From CAZJJZ01 sp964546505 (GTDB lineage Bacteria > Patescibacteriota > Gracilibacteria > UBA1369), in assembly GCA_964546505.1 (NCBI GenBank), contig CAZJJZ010000017.1, positions 1-29,824 of the forward strand: a DNA stretch of 29,824 nucleotides, in the 5' to 3' direction. Positions 21,805 through 29,578 of this stretch are shown here, one piece after another; position 1 is the first letter of the stretch; each line of letters opens with the position of its first letter. The translations under genes were made by a program, and so were the position numbers. The notes under the pieces were generated by a model, which searched no databases, was not told the DNA's origin, and was given only the letters and a program-made list of their open reading frames with translations.

Positions 21805-24207
21805 ACGTATTTCGGCTCCGAGTTTTTGTAAATTGTTAAAAATTTGATTTTGGATGGCTTTCATTTCTGCATCGGTCAGTGTACGGTCGGCTGCCTGTAA
21901 AAATATTTTGTAGGCTACTGCTTTTTTGTCACTTGGAATATTGGCGCCTTGGTAAAGATCAAATAACTTGAGACGATGTATTAAATTTTGATCAGCAGAT
22001 TTGATCGCCTTTTCGATTTTTTCTACCGGCATAGTTCGATCAATCAATGCAGAAACATCAAACTCGATACCTGGGAAACGGGGAATTGCTTGATATTTTA
22101 ATTCCGCTCGAGGTAATTCCAAAAGTTGCGTGAAATTGATTTCAAAGGCGGCAACTTTACTTTTTTCCAATCCCATTCTTTTGGCTATCAAGGGGTGTAA
22201 TTCATAAAGTTGAATTACTTCTTGTTTGGTTCTGGGGTCGGTGTAGCTGGCGTGTTTGGCTGGATGGGCGTAGGTAAGTTGATGTTGCGCTTTGCCATAG
22301 AGTAGGCCGCGCACTCGTAATTTGCCGAGTACGTGTTGGAGGGTAGATTTGATTTGATAAAAAGGTTCAGCGGGGTCTTTGCGATCCAGGACAATTATGC
22401 CGGCGATTTTTTTCTCTTCCAGGGGGAAAAATTGTTGGATATTTAAATAAGTGCGACCAAGTTCAAATAGTCGAAAAGAATTTTGGTTTTTGAGATTTTC
22501 TGCAGCCACTTTGAGTAAATTTGGTAGCAAGCTGACGCGTAAGTGTGTTTGTTCTTCGGAAAGATAATTTTCCAGCAAGAGATGTTTTTCTACTGGTAGG
22601 CCAAATAAGGTGGCGGTACCCAAACTGTAATAAGAATAGTTAACGGTTTCGTGATAACCCAATTCTTGGCTTAAACTGTTGCGAAGATAATTTGCTTCAT
22701 CCTGCTCTGGATTTTGTGGCGGCAGGTGAGTTTGCAATAAAGGTAGTTGATTGGGTAGGTTTTCATAACCGTATAAACGCGCTATTTCTTCCACCAAATC
22801 ATCAAAATGGTTGATGTCTTTGGTAGCGCGGTGAGAAGGAATTTCCACTACCAAATTTTTGCCTTTGGCAGAAACCTGAAAAGTTAATTTCTGCAGAATT
22901 GCAGTAATTTGTTCGGCATCAATATTGACCCCAATTTTTCTACTAACTCTTGCGGGGTCAACAGTTACGGTTTTGGCTCGATACTCAAAATTATTCAAAT
23001 CAATTTTACTGCCTTCAATTTGAGCTTCTGGACATAAATCCAGAATTATTTTCACCAGTCTATCCAAAGCTTGTTCAGCCAGTAAAGGGTCTAAGGATTT
23101 TTCAAAACGTTGAACTGCATCCGTGCGAACTCCTAATTCGGTGGAGGTTTTACGAATGGCGATTGGGTCGAAATTAGCTGCTTCTAAAGTAATTTGAGTA
23201 GTCTCTGAGGTTACGCCACTATTTTGTCCGCCTTTAATTCCCGCAATGGCAAGGGCTTTTTGTGCATCCGCAATCACCAAAGCTGTTGCTGGTAATTTAA
23301 CTTCTTCGCCATCGAGCAAAACAATTTTTTCTTGAGGACTAGCTTTGCGGATAATAATCTCATGAGAGATTTTTTGGCTGTCGAAAGCGTGAAGTGGATT
23401 GCCAAGTTCTAACATTACAAAATTAGTGGCGTCGACAATATTGTTGATAGAGCGTTGACCAACATTTTCCAAGGCTGATTTGAGCCACTCTGGTGATGGT
23501 CTGACGGTTATGCCACTCATTGATACTGAAAGATAGCGAGGACAGAGTTCAGGTTCTTGATTGGTGACGGGGATTTTGGGTGATTTGCGTTGAGGATAAT
23601 CTTGGTAAAACTGCAGCGGCTTCAGTGAGGTGTCGAAAATAGCCGCAAGCTCTCTGGCAAAGCCGTAATGTCCCCACAGATCTGGTCGATGAGTGAGTGT
23701 TTTATTTTCAATATCAATGATTTGATCATCACGTTGTAAGGCACTGGCAAGACTGGTACCAGCTGGGTGTGAGAGGTGACTGAAGTCTCTAATACCATCC
23801 GTCAAATCTTCCAGACCGATTTCTGAGCCGGCACAAATCATGCCAAAACTTTCCACGCCCCGAATTTTGGTGGGTTCCAGTTTGATTAAATCTCCTTCAC
23901 CATGCCAGCGCACTTGAGCTCCTGGTAAAGCAACGGCTACTTTCTGGCCAACGAAGATGTTTTTGGCGCCACAGACAATTTGCAAAGTTTGATCACCGAC
24001 ATTAGTGCGGGTGACTTGTAACTTGGTAGCATCAGGATGTGGTTGAATTTCTTCAATGACTCCTAAAACAATTTTGTCCCAAAGCGCGCCCAGGTCCATG
24101 GTTTCTTCTACTTCGGCGGTGCGGATGGTGATTAGTTCACCGAGTTCTTTAAGTGGGAGGGCTGGGATAGTGGTATAATTCTTCAGCCAATTCAAGGAAA
24201 GTTTCAT
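21796..24207 (-). CDS. pheT: Phenylalanine-tRNA ligase beta subunit
   Basis: PheT forms the alpha2-beta2 enzyme with PheS that charges tRNA-Phe in the cytoplasm. I chose the ATG at 24207 because the mature protein then starts MKLSLNWLKNY, the usual PheT N-terminus. The open frame extends 36 codons upstream, but that part lies inside pheS and looks unrelated. The resulting 803 aa is the normal length. Visible parts are the tRNA-binding OB domain (VVGVIEEIQPHPDATKL-type, here ILGVIEEIQPHPDATKLQV-like, with IVCGAKNIFVGQKVAVALPGA), the B3/B4 editing region (AIAGIKGG, TLEAANFDPIAIRKTS), the B5 domain, the core (NYSYYS ... LRVSLLPNLL) and the C-terminal anticodon-binding fold (FPGIEFDVSALI ... YKIFLQAADRTLTDAEM). 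It starts 2 bp after the pheS stop. Confidence 0.97.
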   Translation of the reverse strand: MKLSLNWLKNYTTIPALPLKELGELITIRTAEVEETMDLGALWDKIVLGVIEEIQPHPDATKLQVTRTNVGDQTLQIVCGAKNIFVGQKVAVALPGAQVRWHGEGDLIKLEPTKIRGVESFGMICAGSEIGLEDLTDGIRDFSHLSHPAGTSLASALQRDDQIIDIENKTLTHRPDLWGHYGFARELAAIFDTSLKPLQFYQDYPQRKSPKIPVTNQEPELCPRYLSVSMSGITVRPSPEWLKSALENVGQRSINNIVDATNFVMLELGNPLHAFDSQKISHEIIIRKASPQEKIVLLDGEEVKLPATALVIADAQKALAIAGIKGGQNSGVTSETTQITLEAANFDPIAIRKTSTELGVRTDAVQRFEKSLDPLLAEQALDRLVKIILDLCPEAQIEGSKIDLNNFEYRAKTVTVDPARVSRKIGVNIDAEQITAILQKLTFQVSAKGKNLVVEIPSHRATKDINHFDDLVEEIARLYGYENLPNQLPLLQTHLPPQNPEQDEANYLRNSLSQELGYHETVNYSYYSLGTATLFGLPVEKHLLLENYLSEEQTHLRVSLLPNLLKVAAENLKNQNSFRLFELGRTYLNIQQFFPLEEKKIAGIIVLDRKDPAEPFYQIKSTLQHVLGKLRVRGLLYGKAQHQLTYAHPAKHASYTDPRTKQEVIQLYELHPLIAKRMGLEKSKVAAFEINFTQLLELPRAELKYQAIPRFPGIEFDVSALIDRTMPVEKIEKAIKSADQNLIHRLKLFDLYQGANIPSDKKAVAYKIFLQAADRTLTDAEMKAIQNQIFNNLQKLGAEIRGL

Positions 24208-24209
24208 GT

Positions 24210-25307
24210 TTAAAACTGTTTTAAAAAGCGTAAATCGTTGGTGTGAAAGTGCCTGATATCGTCGATTTGGTATTTGAGCATAGCCATGCGAGTTATGCCT
24301 AAGCCAAAAGCCCAACCCTGATATTTTTCCGGATCAATACCGCCAGCTCTCAGCACATTAGGATGTACCATGCCTGCTCCGAGTACTTCCAGCCATTTAT
24401 CTGCTTCGCCATTTTGACCTTTTTTCCACAGGATGTCGATTTCCACGCCGGGTTCTACAAACGGGAAATAACCGGGTCTTAAGCGCATTTCTACTTCTCG
24501 TTTAAATAATCTGGTCAGGAATTCGTGCAAAGTGCCTTTGAGGTCGGCTAGACTGATGTGCTCGTCGATGAGCAAGCCTTCGATTTGATTGAAAGTGGTG
24601 TCATGAGTGGCGTCAGTGGCTTCGTAGCGGAAAACTCGACCCGGTACAATTATGCGCAGGGGAGCGCCGTACTTTTCCATGGCGCGAGCTTGGGTGGGAG
24701 AAGTGTGTGTGCGAAGCAATAAATGACCATGTTTTTGATCTTGGGTGGTTTTTAAAAAGAAGGTATCCTGCATGTCTCTTGCCGGATGATGGGAAGGGAT
24801 ATTAAGGGCTTCAAAATTGTAATATTCGCTTTCAACCTCAGGACCATCCTCCACGATAAAGCCCATGATCTTGAAAATGTCTTCCACTTCTGTGGTGATT
24901 TGGGTTAGTGGATGTAAACTACCCGGTTCTATTGGTGGGGTAGGTTGGATTTCGTTGAAGGAAAGATCGAAGAATTCGGTAGCTATTTTTTGGTTGATTT
25001 CCGCTGTTTCTAAAATATTTTCCTGTTTTTGATAGGATTGCTGAAAGTCGTTTTTGAGTTGTTGAATTTGTTGTCCGACTGTGCGCTTTTCTTCGTCGGA
25101 AAGATCTTTGAGCGATTTAAGCAATTCTGTGATTTGACCTTTTTTGCCCAGGTATTTAACTTCAATGTTTTTGAGCTCGTTAAGGTTACCGGCTGTGGAG
25201 ATTTCCTGAAAGGCGTTTTTGGCAATTGATCTAATGTCCAACTTGTCAGCAGTGGCATGGGTAGGGTGTGATTTGCTTGTCGCAGTGGATTGGGAATCGA
25301 TAGTCAT
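24210..25307 (-). CDS. pheS: Phenylalanine-tRNA ligase alpha subunit
   Basis: This is the catalytic subunit of phenylalanyl-tRNA synthetase, a class II aminoacyl-tRNA synthetase. The 365-aa protein has an N-terminal coiled coil (about 25-115, including VKYLGKKGQITELLKSL). The catalytic domain includes HPLTQITTEVEDIF, GFIVEDGPEVE with NFEALNIP and HPARDMQDTFFL (motif 1 region), LLRTHTSPTQARAM, the motif 2 segment 'RVFRYEATDATHDTTFNQIEGLLID', and motif 3 'GWAFGLGITRMAMLKYQIDDIRHF' at the C-terminus. The N-terminus carries about 20 Ser/Thr-rich residues more than usual. The ATG overlaps the stop of a possible 7-codon upstream ORF that begins with the same nine bases. It is the first gene of the pheS-pheT-PBP-glycosidase-engB operon. 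Confidence 0.97.
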   Translation of the reverse strand: MTIDSQSTATSKSHPTHATADKLDIRSIAKNAFQEISTAGNLNELKNIEVKYLGKKGQITELLKSLKDLSDEEKRTVGQQIQQLKNDFQQSYQKQENILETAEINQKIATEFFDLSFNEIQPTPPIEPGSLHPLTQITTEVEDIFKIMGFIVEDGPEVESEYYNFEALNIPSHHPARDMQDTFFLKTTQDQKHGHLLLRTHTSPTQARAMEKYGAPLRIIVPGRVFRYEATDATHDTTFNQIEGLLIDEHISLADLKGTLHEFLTRLFKREVEMRLRPGYFPFVEPGVEIDILWKKGQNGEADKWLEVLGAGMVHPNVLRAGGIDPEKYQGWAFGLGITRMAMLKYQIDDIRHFHTNDLRFLKQF

Positions 25308-25339
25308 CCTGGGTTGTTGATAGTCATTATTACGCCGGG

Positions 25340-25368
25340 ATTTTACTGTTTTTCGATCAGAATCGCAA
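25340..25368 (-). promoter_or_regulatory. Candidate promoter of the pheST operon
   Basis: On the minus strand TTGCGA (25363-25368) and TAAAAT (25340-25345) are separated by exactly 17 bp. They lie 33 bp before the pheS ATG, predicting a leader of about 25 nt. Confidence 0.55.
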
Positions 25369-25558
25369 GGGAAGGGCGGGTTTTGCTCTGTTGGAATTGT
25401 GTTTTTTGTCGTGTGTTTTTGCTTACCATTACTTTGCTTCAGGTGGGATTTTTTGTACTCTAATTTTAGCTTTTACTAGCTTTGTGCTAGCCCTTTGTAA
25501 GCTTGGAATCGTAGGCGGTTAGAACTAGTCGGGGAAGTTATGGTGCGTTGTGGGTAAC

Positions 25559-25581
25559 AAAAAACCCCGGACACGCCGGGG
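25559..25581 (-). terminator. Intrinsic terminator of hup
   Basis: On the minus strand a GC stem (CCCCGG / CCGGGG, 25565-25581, 5-nt loop) is followed at once by six T (25559-25564). It lies 57 bp past the hup stop. The plus strand has only a weaker T-rich tail, so activity there is less certain. Confidence 0.88.
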
Positions 25582-25637
25582 CATTTTGTTTATATTTGAG
25601 ATGACGATGAGGGGCGCGAGGCCGGCTCAAGAGTCAA

Positions 25638-25913
25638 TTATCTAACTGCATCTTTCAATGATTTACCAGCTTTGAAAGCAGGAAGTTTCATTGCAGCGAT
25701 CTTGATTTTTTGGCTTGGATTTCTTGGGTTTACGCCAGTTCTAGCTGCTCTCTTAGAAACACGGAAAGTACCAAAACCTGTAATGGTGATAGATTCACCT
25801 TTTTTGAGTGTTTTAGTTACTGTTGTGATAACTGCTTCCAAAACGGCAGCAGCATCTTTTTTTGTTACACCAGCAGCTTGTGCAGCGGCGTTAACGAGAT
25901 CTTGTTTAGTCAT
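25638..25913 (-). CDS. hup: HU family nucleoid DNA-binding protein
   Basis: The 91-aa protein is a small histone-like dimer that bends and compacts DNA. It starts MTKQDLVNAAAQAAGVTKKD and continues with the helical dimerisation part. It carries the family signature GFGTFRVSKRAARTGVNPRNP (residues about 46-66), where the beta arm ends in the DNA-intercalating Pro of 'NP', then KLPAFKAGKSLKDAV at the C-terminus. Length and motif order are canonical. The gene is monocistronic: its own promoter lies 35-62 bp upstream and a clear intrinsic terminator follows. As elsewhere in the window there is no Shine-Dalgarno sequence; an A-rich stretch precedes the ATG. Confidence 0.97.
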   Translation of the reverse strand: MTKQDLVNAAAQAAGVTKKDAAAVLEAVITTVTKTLKKGESITITGFGTFRVSKRAARTGVNPRNPSQKIKIAAMKLPAFKAGKSLKDAVR

Positions 25914-25947
25914 GTTGCTTTTTGGTTAAAGACTAGACTTTGACTGA

Positions 25948-25975
25948 ATTATAGGTGTCTGAAGCCTAAAAGCAA
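25948..25975 (-). promoter_or_regulatory. Promoter of hup
   Basis: On the minus strand a perfect TATAAT (25948-25953) lies 16 bp downstream of TTGCTT (25970-25975), 34 bp before the hup ATG. Confidence 0.7.
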
Positions 25976-26220
25976 GCTCTGGTGGAAGAATTTGGCTTTG
26001 TATAGCTGAAATGCAAGAATGTGAAGAATTTGTGAATGGGTTTTTGCTTTGTTTGATGCGGCAATTCCGGGTTTTTGCTATTTTCCCAGTTTGTGTCGTT
26101 CCTTTAAAAATGGCTTAGGGGAAATGTTTATTTTGAAATTGGAGAGCTGGTGTGTCAAATGGAAAATTGATGCTGATTTGCGAGATATCGGCTTGCGGCT
26201 GTGGAAAATTTTCTCTTTGG

Positions 26221-26250
26221 TTGTATATATATAGTGTGTTAAAATATAAC
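26221..26250 (+). promoter_or_regulatory. Candidate promoter of the 953-aa surface protein gene
   Basis: TTGTAT (26221-26226) and TATAAC (26245-26250) are separated by 18 bp within a very AT-rich stretch, 22 bp before the ATG at 26273. TAAAAT at 26240-26245 is an alternative -10. Confidence 0.5.
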
Positions 26251-26272
26251 AAAGAAAATTAATAAAACAAAC

Positions 26273-29134
26273 ATGCAAAATTCCGTGAAGAAATCTTTCT
26301 TGTCATTGCTTTTGCTGCTGCCGGCAATTTTCGTTTTAGGTGGCGTGCAGGTGACGGGGGCGCAGAATATGGCACCAGACGATGAGTTACCCTGTTTTGA
26401 TATTACTGGAAAAACCACACCGGTCAATGTAGGTGCTGCTGGTATAGCTAATTCGGGAGAAATGAATTTTGATGCGCCTGCCAGTGTATTGGATTCAAAA
26501 TATGCCGGTTGCGTGAGGATGTCTAAGTCGGAAGCGGCTATTGATAACGCTCCAGTTGCATTACAAGGGTGGGTGTGGAATTCTAATTTGGGGTGGATTA
26601 GTTTGTATTGTGATGCTGATGATTTGGATGGGATTGCGGAAATTACAGATGCTGCAGGTCAGCCAAAGACTAATCTTGGAGTTCCTTGTGGCAATATTTC
26701 TTATCGAGTGGCATTTGTTTCTGATGCTGGGGGTGGATATAAATTACAAGGTTATGCTTGGGGGGACAATGTTGGTTGGATTAAGTTTGGTGATGACGGA
26801 ACTGCCCCAACAACTAATAATTTTTTCCAAATTCACCCATTGGGTTTGGCAATTGATACAGCTTTAACTAATCCTCAACTTGGTTTAATTTCAAAAGCAG
26901 CTTCTGGGAGAAGAAATGTTGATGCTTACACTTGGGCTGATTCAGTGGGTTGGTTTGATTGGAGTGGGGTGCAAATGCCTTGGGTGAATATGGGAAATTC
27001 GACTTTGGGATTGAGACTTTATCCAGTTGTTGGAGGTGTTGATCAGGATTGTAATTTATTTGATGCAAATAAGCCATGTGATGAATCCATGATTCCTAAA
27101 GCTGATGGACAGGATTCTTGGACAATGGAAATTGAGACAAGGGATGGTGGAGTGATTGATACGAATGATATAGCTTTAGTGGATTGTAATAGTCTGAGTA
27201 GTGGCTTTCCCATTACAGAAATGACAAGTTCCACATATAACAATAAAAAATATGTAATGTGTTTGGATATTTCCTGGAAAGATAGTGTGGATTTGGATCA
27301 GACAAATAGTGCGGCTCAGAATGGTGCATCAAGTCCGTATAGTACAAATGACAACGGCGCGGTGAGAGGTAAAAAACAAAATTTTAATGCTGGAGATTTT
27401 AGCGGTGGTACTATGAGTTTTGAAGTTAAATCTTATGCACCCACTTCTGATCGTAATTTTACTGCTGATACTAATGTTTCGAATAGTGAGAAATTTAATA
27501 ATGAACGATTTATTTATCCGACAGAAAGCATCACTGGAGGTTATAATCCCAAAGATACAAATATCGGTTCAAATGAAATGTTACAAATCGGATCTTTGAA
27601 TTTGATGCTGTTCAAATTTGCTGATGTGGGATTGGATGGAGAATGTATTTACGGCAATGATAGTGGAGGAAGGTGTTCGCCAAAACTGTATTTGCAAAAT
27701 AAAACTTTGAGTTTTGATCCAGTGGTGAAATTTACTACTTTCAATCAGGAGGGCGGAGAGAAAGATTTGAATTATTTGAGTATGGAATTAGATAGTACAG
27801 CAAAAATTAATTCAACTTTAGAAGATGCTGGTAGTTATACTTTGAGTTGGTTTACTGACCTTGACTCAACACAAGCTGAGAAAGATAAGCTGAATTTAAA
27901 ATGGGTTGATGACAGAGATCAAGACGCATCAGAAGGAAGTGGTTTATTAAAACTAGTATTAGATGACGCTGAAAACAAGCTTGATTCACAATTAAAAGAA
28001 TTAAAAGCCTATCTCTACACTAAAATTTGTGTAACTAATATTCTAACATCTTGCTATTGGGGCGCAAAATTGCCAAGAGTACAGGCTGGAATTTTGAAGA
28101 ATCCGGTGGCGAAGGTTTCTGGTAATGTTTATGGAACTGGGTTAAATCAAAAGGCTAGTGATGTTGTGATTAGGAGTTTGGGAAGTACAGCTAGGAATGA
28201 GCGGAGGGACCAAATTCTGAAGAATGTCAGCGCTTTGATTAATAATTTGCCTGATACTTCTATTAATAACTCCTTAAATGTAACCTCAACTAATCTTGGG
28301 ACAAAAATCCCCGGAACGAATAATGCTTATTATGTTGATGGGGATTTGACTCTAGGTGATGGGGCTAATGCTTTATCAATAACTGGAAATAATACTTATA
28401 TTGTGAATGGTAATATTTTTGTGAAGAGCAACATTATGGTTAGCAATGGACAATTGGGATTGATAGCATTGAGAGATGAACAACCATCTGTTAATGCTCT
28501 TGGTAATGGAAATTTGTATTTGAGCTCTGCCGTGACTGATATGACTAATGTGCAGATTTTCTTGGATGGAGTGATGGTGAGTTATGATGGAGATGCGCCG
28601 ACTTCTGGTTCTTGGCCGACATTTGCCGATGATTTTGATAGACAGGATAGATTGAAGAATCAATTTAGATTGGTGGGTACTTTGGCTTCCAGTAATGGTA
28701 TTGGTAATGCTTCCGGCGTTAATCCTGTGGACGATACAGGTGCTCCGGTGGGTGGACAAAATAGTAGTTATGGAGAAGGTACTGGTTTAGCGAGGGCCAA
28801 AGCGGTGGATTTGAACTTTTTACGCTTTTATGGTCCTTATTTGGAGGTTTGTCCTAATGGTGCGATTGAGGATCAGCAGGTCACGGTCAATGCAGGAGAG
28901 AATCCTTGTAATGATAATACAACTACCAATCCTAATTATTTCATCAATGTTACTAAATTAGCTAATTCTGGTGATCCGGATAACACAGAATCTGGAGATT
29001 TGTTGAGTGGAGATATTGCTGGTGCTAAAAAATCTACTAGAAGTACTGAAGCCGATCAGTGGCCTTCCTACTTCGAATACGCTCCAATTGACCCCAAACT
29101 TCCGGGCTTCGCAACTGCTACAGTGGTGAGATAA
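26273..29134 (+). CDS. Large secreted protein with three W-N-x-GWI repeats, function unknown
   Basis: The 953-aa protein has a signal peptide (about 1-30, hydrophobic 9-24, ending VTGAQ). Three copies of a short motif, GWVWNSNLGWISL (99-111), GYAWGDNVGWIKF (160-172) and AYTWADSVGWFDW (218-230), each precede an acidic loop. Similar Trp/Gly repeats occur, as far as I recall, in secreted proteins of CPR bacteria, but no function is established to my knowledge. The middle contains several Cys pairs and acidic Asn/Asp-rich stretches. The C-terminal third (about 685-780) has beta-helix-like strands (YYVDGDLTLGDGANALSITG, TYIVNGNIFVKSNIMVSNG) like those in predicted pilus-associated PilX-type or polymer-forming proteins. 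There is no C-terminal TM, LPxTG or SLH domain, so it is probably released or held by partners. It is monocistronic and ends with an intrinsic terminator. Confidence 0.82.
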   Translation: MQNSVKKSFLSLLLLLPAIFVLGGVQVTGAQNMAPDDELPCFDITGKTTPVNVGAAGIANSGEMNFDAPASVLDSKYAGCVRMSKSEAAIDNAPVALQGWVWNSNLGWISLYCDADDLDGIAEITDAAGQPKTNLGVPCGNISYRVAFVSDAGGGYKLQGYAWGDNVGWIKFGDDGTAPTTNNFFQIHPLGLAIDTALTNPQLGLISKAASGRRNVDAYTWADSVGWFDWSGVQMPWVNMGNSTLGLRLYPVVGGVDQDCNLFDANKPCDESMIPKADGQDSWTMEIETRDGGVIDTNDIALVDCNSLSSGFPITEMTSSTYNNKKYVMCLDISWKDSVDLDQTNSAAQNGASSPYSTNDNGAVRGKKQNFNAGDFSGGTMSFEVKSYAPTSDRNFTADTNVSNSEKFNNERFIYPTESITGGYNPKDTNIGSNEMLQIGSLNLMLFKFADVGLDGECIYGNDSGGRCSPKLYLQNKTLSFDPVVKFTTFNQEGGEKDLNYLSMELDSTAKINSTLEDAGSYTLSWFTDLDSTQAEKDKLNLKWVDDRDQDASEGSGLLKLVLDDAENKLDSQLKELKAYLYTKICVTNILTSCYWGAKLPRVQAGILKNPVAKVSGNVYGTGLNQKASDVVIRSLGSTARNERRDQILKNVSALINNLPDTSINNSLNVTSTNLGTKIPGTNNAYYVDGDLTLGDGANALSITGNNTYIVNGNIFVKSNIMVSNGQLGLIALRDEQPSVNALGNGNLYLSSAVTDMTNVQIFLDGVMVSYDGDAPTSGSWPTFADDFDRQDRLKNQFRLVGTLASSNGIGNASGVNPVDDTGAPVGGQNSSYGEGTGLARAKAVDLNFLRFYGPYLEVCPNGAIEDQQVTVNAGENPCNDNTTTNPNYFINVTKLANSGDPDNTESGDLLSGDIAGAKKSTRSTEADQWPSYFEYAPIDPKLPGFATATVVR

Positions 29135-29150
29135 GTTTTGAAATCAAAAG

Positions 29151-29181
29151 AAAGCCTCTGCCGCAATGTGGAGGCTTTTTT
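29151..29181 (+). terminator. Intrinsic terminator of the 953-aa gene
   Basis: An 8-bp stem (AAAGCCTC 29151-29158 with GAGGCTTT 29171-29178) encloses a 12-nt loop and merges into six T (29176-29181). It begins 17 bp after the stop codon. Confidence 0.88.
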
Positions 29182-29247
29182 AGAAATAATTTATGAATTT
29201 TTTAGATGTTTTTGTTATGGTGTTTTTGTTAATATTATTTTTATGTA

Positions 29248-29276
29248 TTTACAAAGCCATTACAACGTCATAAAAT
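29248..29276 (+). promoter_or_regulatory. Candidate promoter/operator of the toxin-antitoxin pair
   Basis: TTTACA (29248-29253) and TAAAAT (29271-29276) are 17 bp apart, 27 bp before the antitoxin ATG. An imperfect palindrome with centre ACGT (29260-29273, 10 of 14 positions symmetric) lies between and over the boxes. It could be where the antitoxin represses its own operon, as RelB-type antitoxins do. Confidence 0.5.
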
Positions 29277-29302
29277 CTGAGGGTAAACATAATCAAAATT
29301 TT

Positions 29303-29578
29303 ATGGCTAATTTACAAATCAGGATTGATGAAAAATTGAAAAATGATTCTAAAATAATTCTGGAAAGTATGGGTTTGGATTTATCGTCTGCGGTAAAAAT
29401 TTTTTTGATGCAAGTTGTTATTCACAAAAGTATTCCTTTCGAAATCAAAACTCCCAATGGCTTTACGCAACAAGCAGAAAAAGTGATTAAAAAAGCAGCA
29501 AAAGAAGCCGCAAAAGGTAAAAATGTTACAAAATTTAAATCTGCTGCTGAGTCCATAAAATGGTTGGAAAAGCAATGA
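29303..29578 (+). CDS. RelB/DinJ family antitoxin
   Basis: This is a 91-aa type II antitoxin that should bind and neutralise the toxin encoded next to it and repress the operon. I chose the ATG at 29303 because the protein then starts MANLQIRIDEKLKNDS, the typical ribbon-helix-helix N-terminus of DinJ/RelB. It continues with SMGLDLSSAVKIFLMQVVIHKSIPFEI, the family's conserved helix pair. The frame is open back to an ATG at 29138, but that stretch runs through the terminator and promoter and does not resemble the family. The Lys/Ala-rich C-terminal part (residues 55-91) would be the toxin-binding arm. The stop overlaps the toxin start (ATGA), indicating translational coupling. Confidence 0.9.
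   Translation: MANLQIRIDEKLKNDSKIILESMGLDLSSAVKIFLMQVVIHKSIPFEIKTPNGFTQQAEKVIKKAAKEAAKGKNVTKFKSAAESIKWLEKQ

Larger units (their letters stand above)
25308..25637. other. Intergenic region between pheS and hup
   Basis: These 330 bp hold no credible gene. They contain the pheS promoter and mini-ORF at one end, the hup terminator at 25559-25581, and a small 5-bp-stem inverted repeat (CTAGC/GCTAG, 25476-25490) preceded by a repeated TAGCTTT. No T-box, riboswitch or tRNA was recognised. Confidence 0.6.
25914..26272. other. Intergenic region between hup and the 953-aa gene
   Basis: This 359-bp divergent spacer carries one promoter for each flanking gene at its ends. The middle (about 25980-26220) shows nothing I can name. 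A 61-codon open frame at 26049-26234 has no family features or start signals. Confidence 0.6.

Noticed and set aside
21480..21806. Minus-strand 108-codon frame overlapping the PBP 5' end
   Set aside because: It is out of frame with the clear PBP sequence, Arg/Pro-rich, and depends on the GC palindrome for its N-terminus.
24208..24315. Upstream extension of pheT to an ATG at 24315
   Set aside because: The extra 36 codons lie inside pheS and do not resemble PheT; MKLSLNWLKNY at 24207 is the family N-terminus.
25308..25558. T-box or Phe attenuator upstream of pheS
   Set aside because: No T-box motif, specifier loop or antiterminator was seen, and the likely promoter leaves a leader of only about 25 nt.
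26049..26234. 61-codon plus-strand ORF in the hup/953-aa spacer
   Set aside because: No family match, odd composition (Trp, Cys, Phe), no start signals, and it runs to the edge of the next promoter.
29138..29302. Longer start for the antitoxin at 29138
   Set aside because: The extension crosses the terminator of the previous gene and the likely promoter; MANLQIRID is the canonical RelB/DinJ start.
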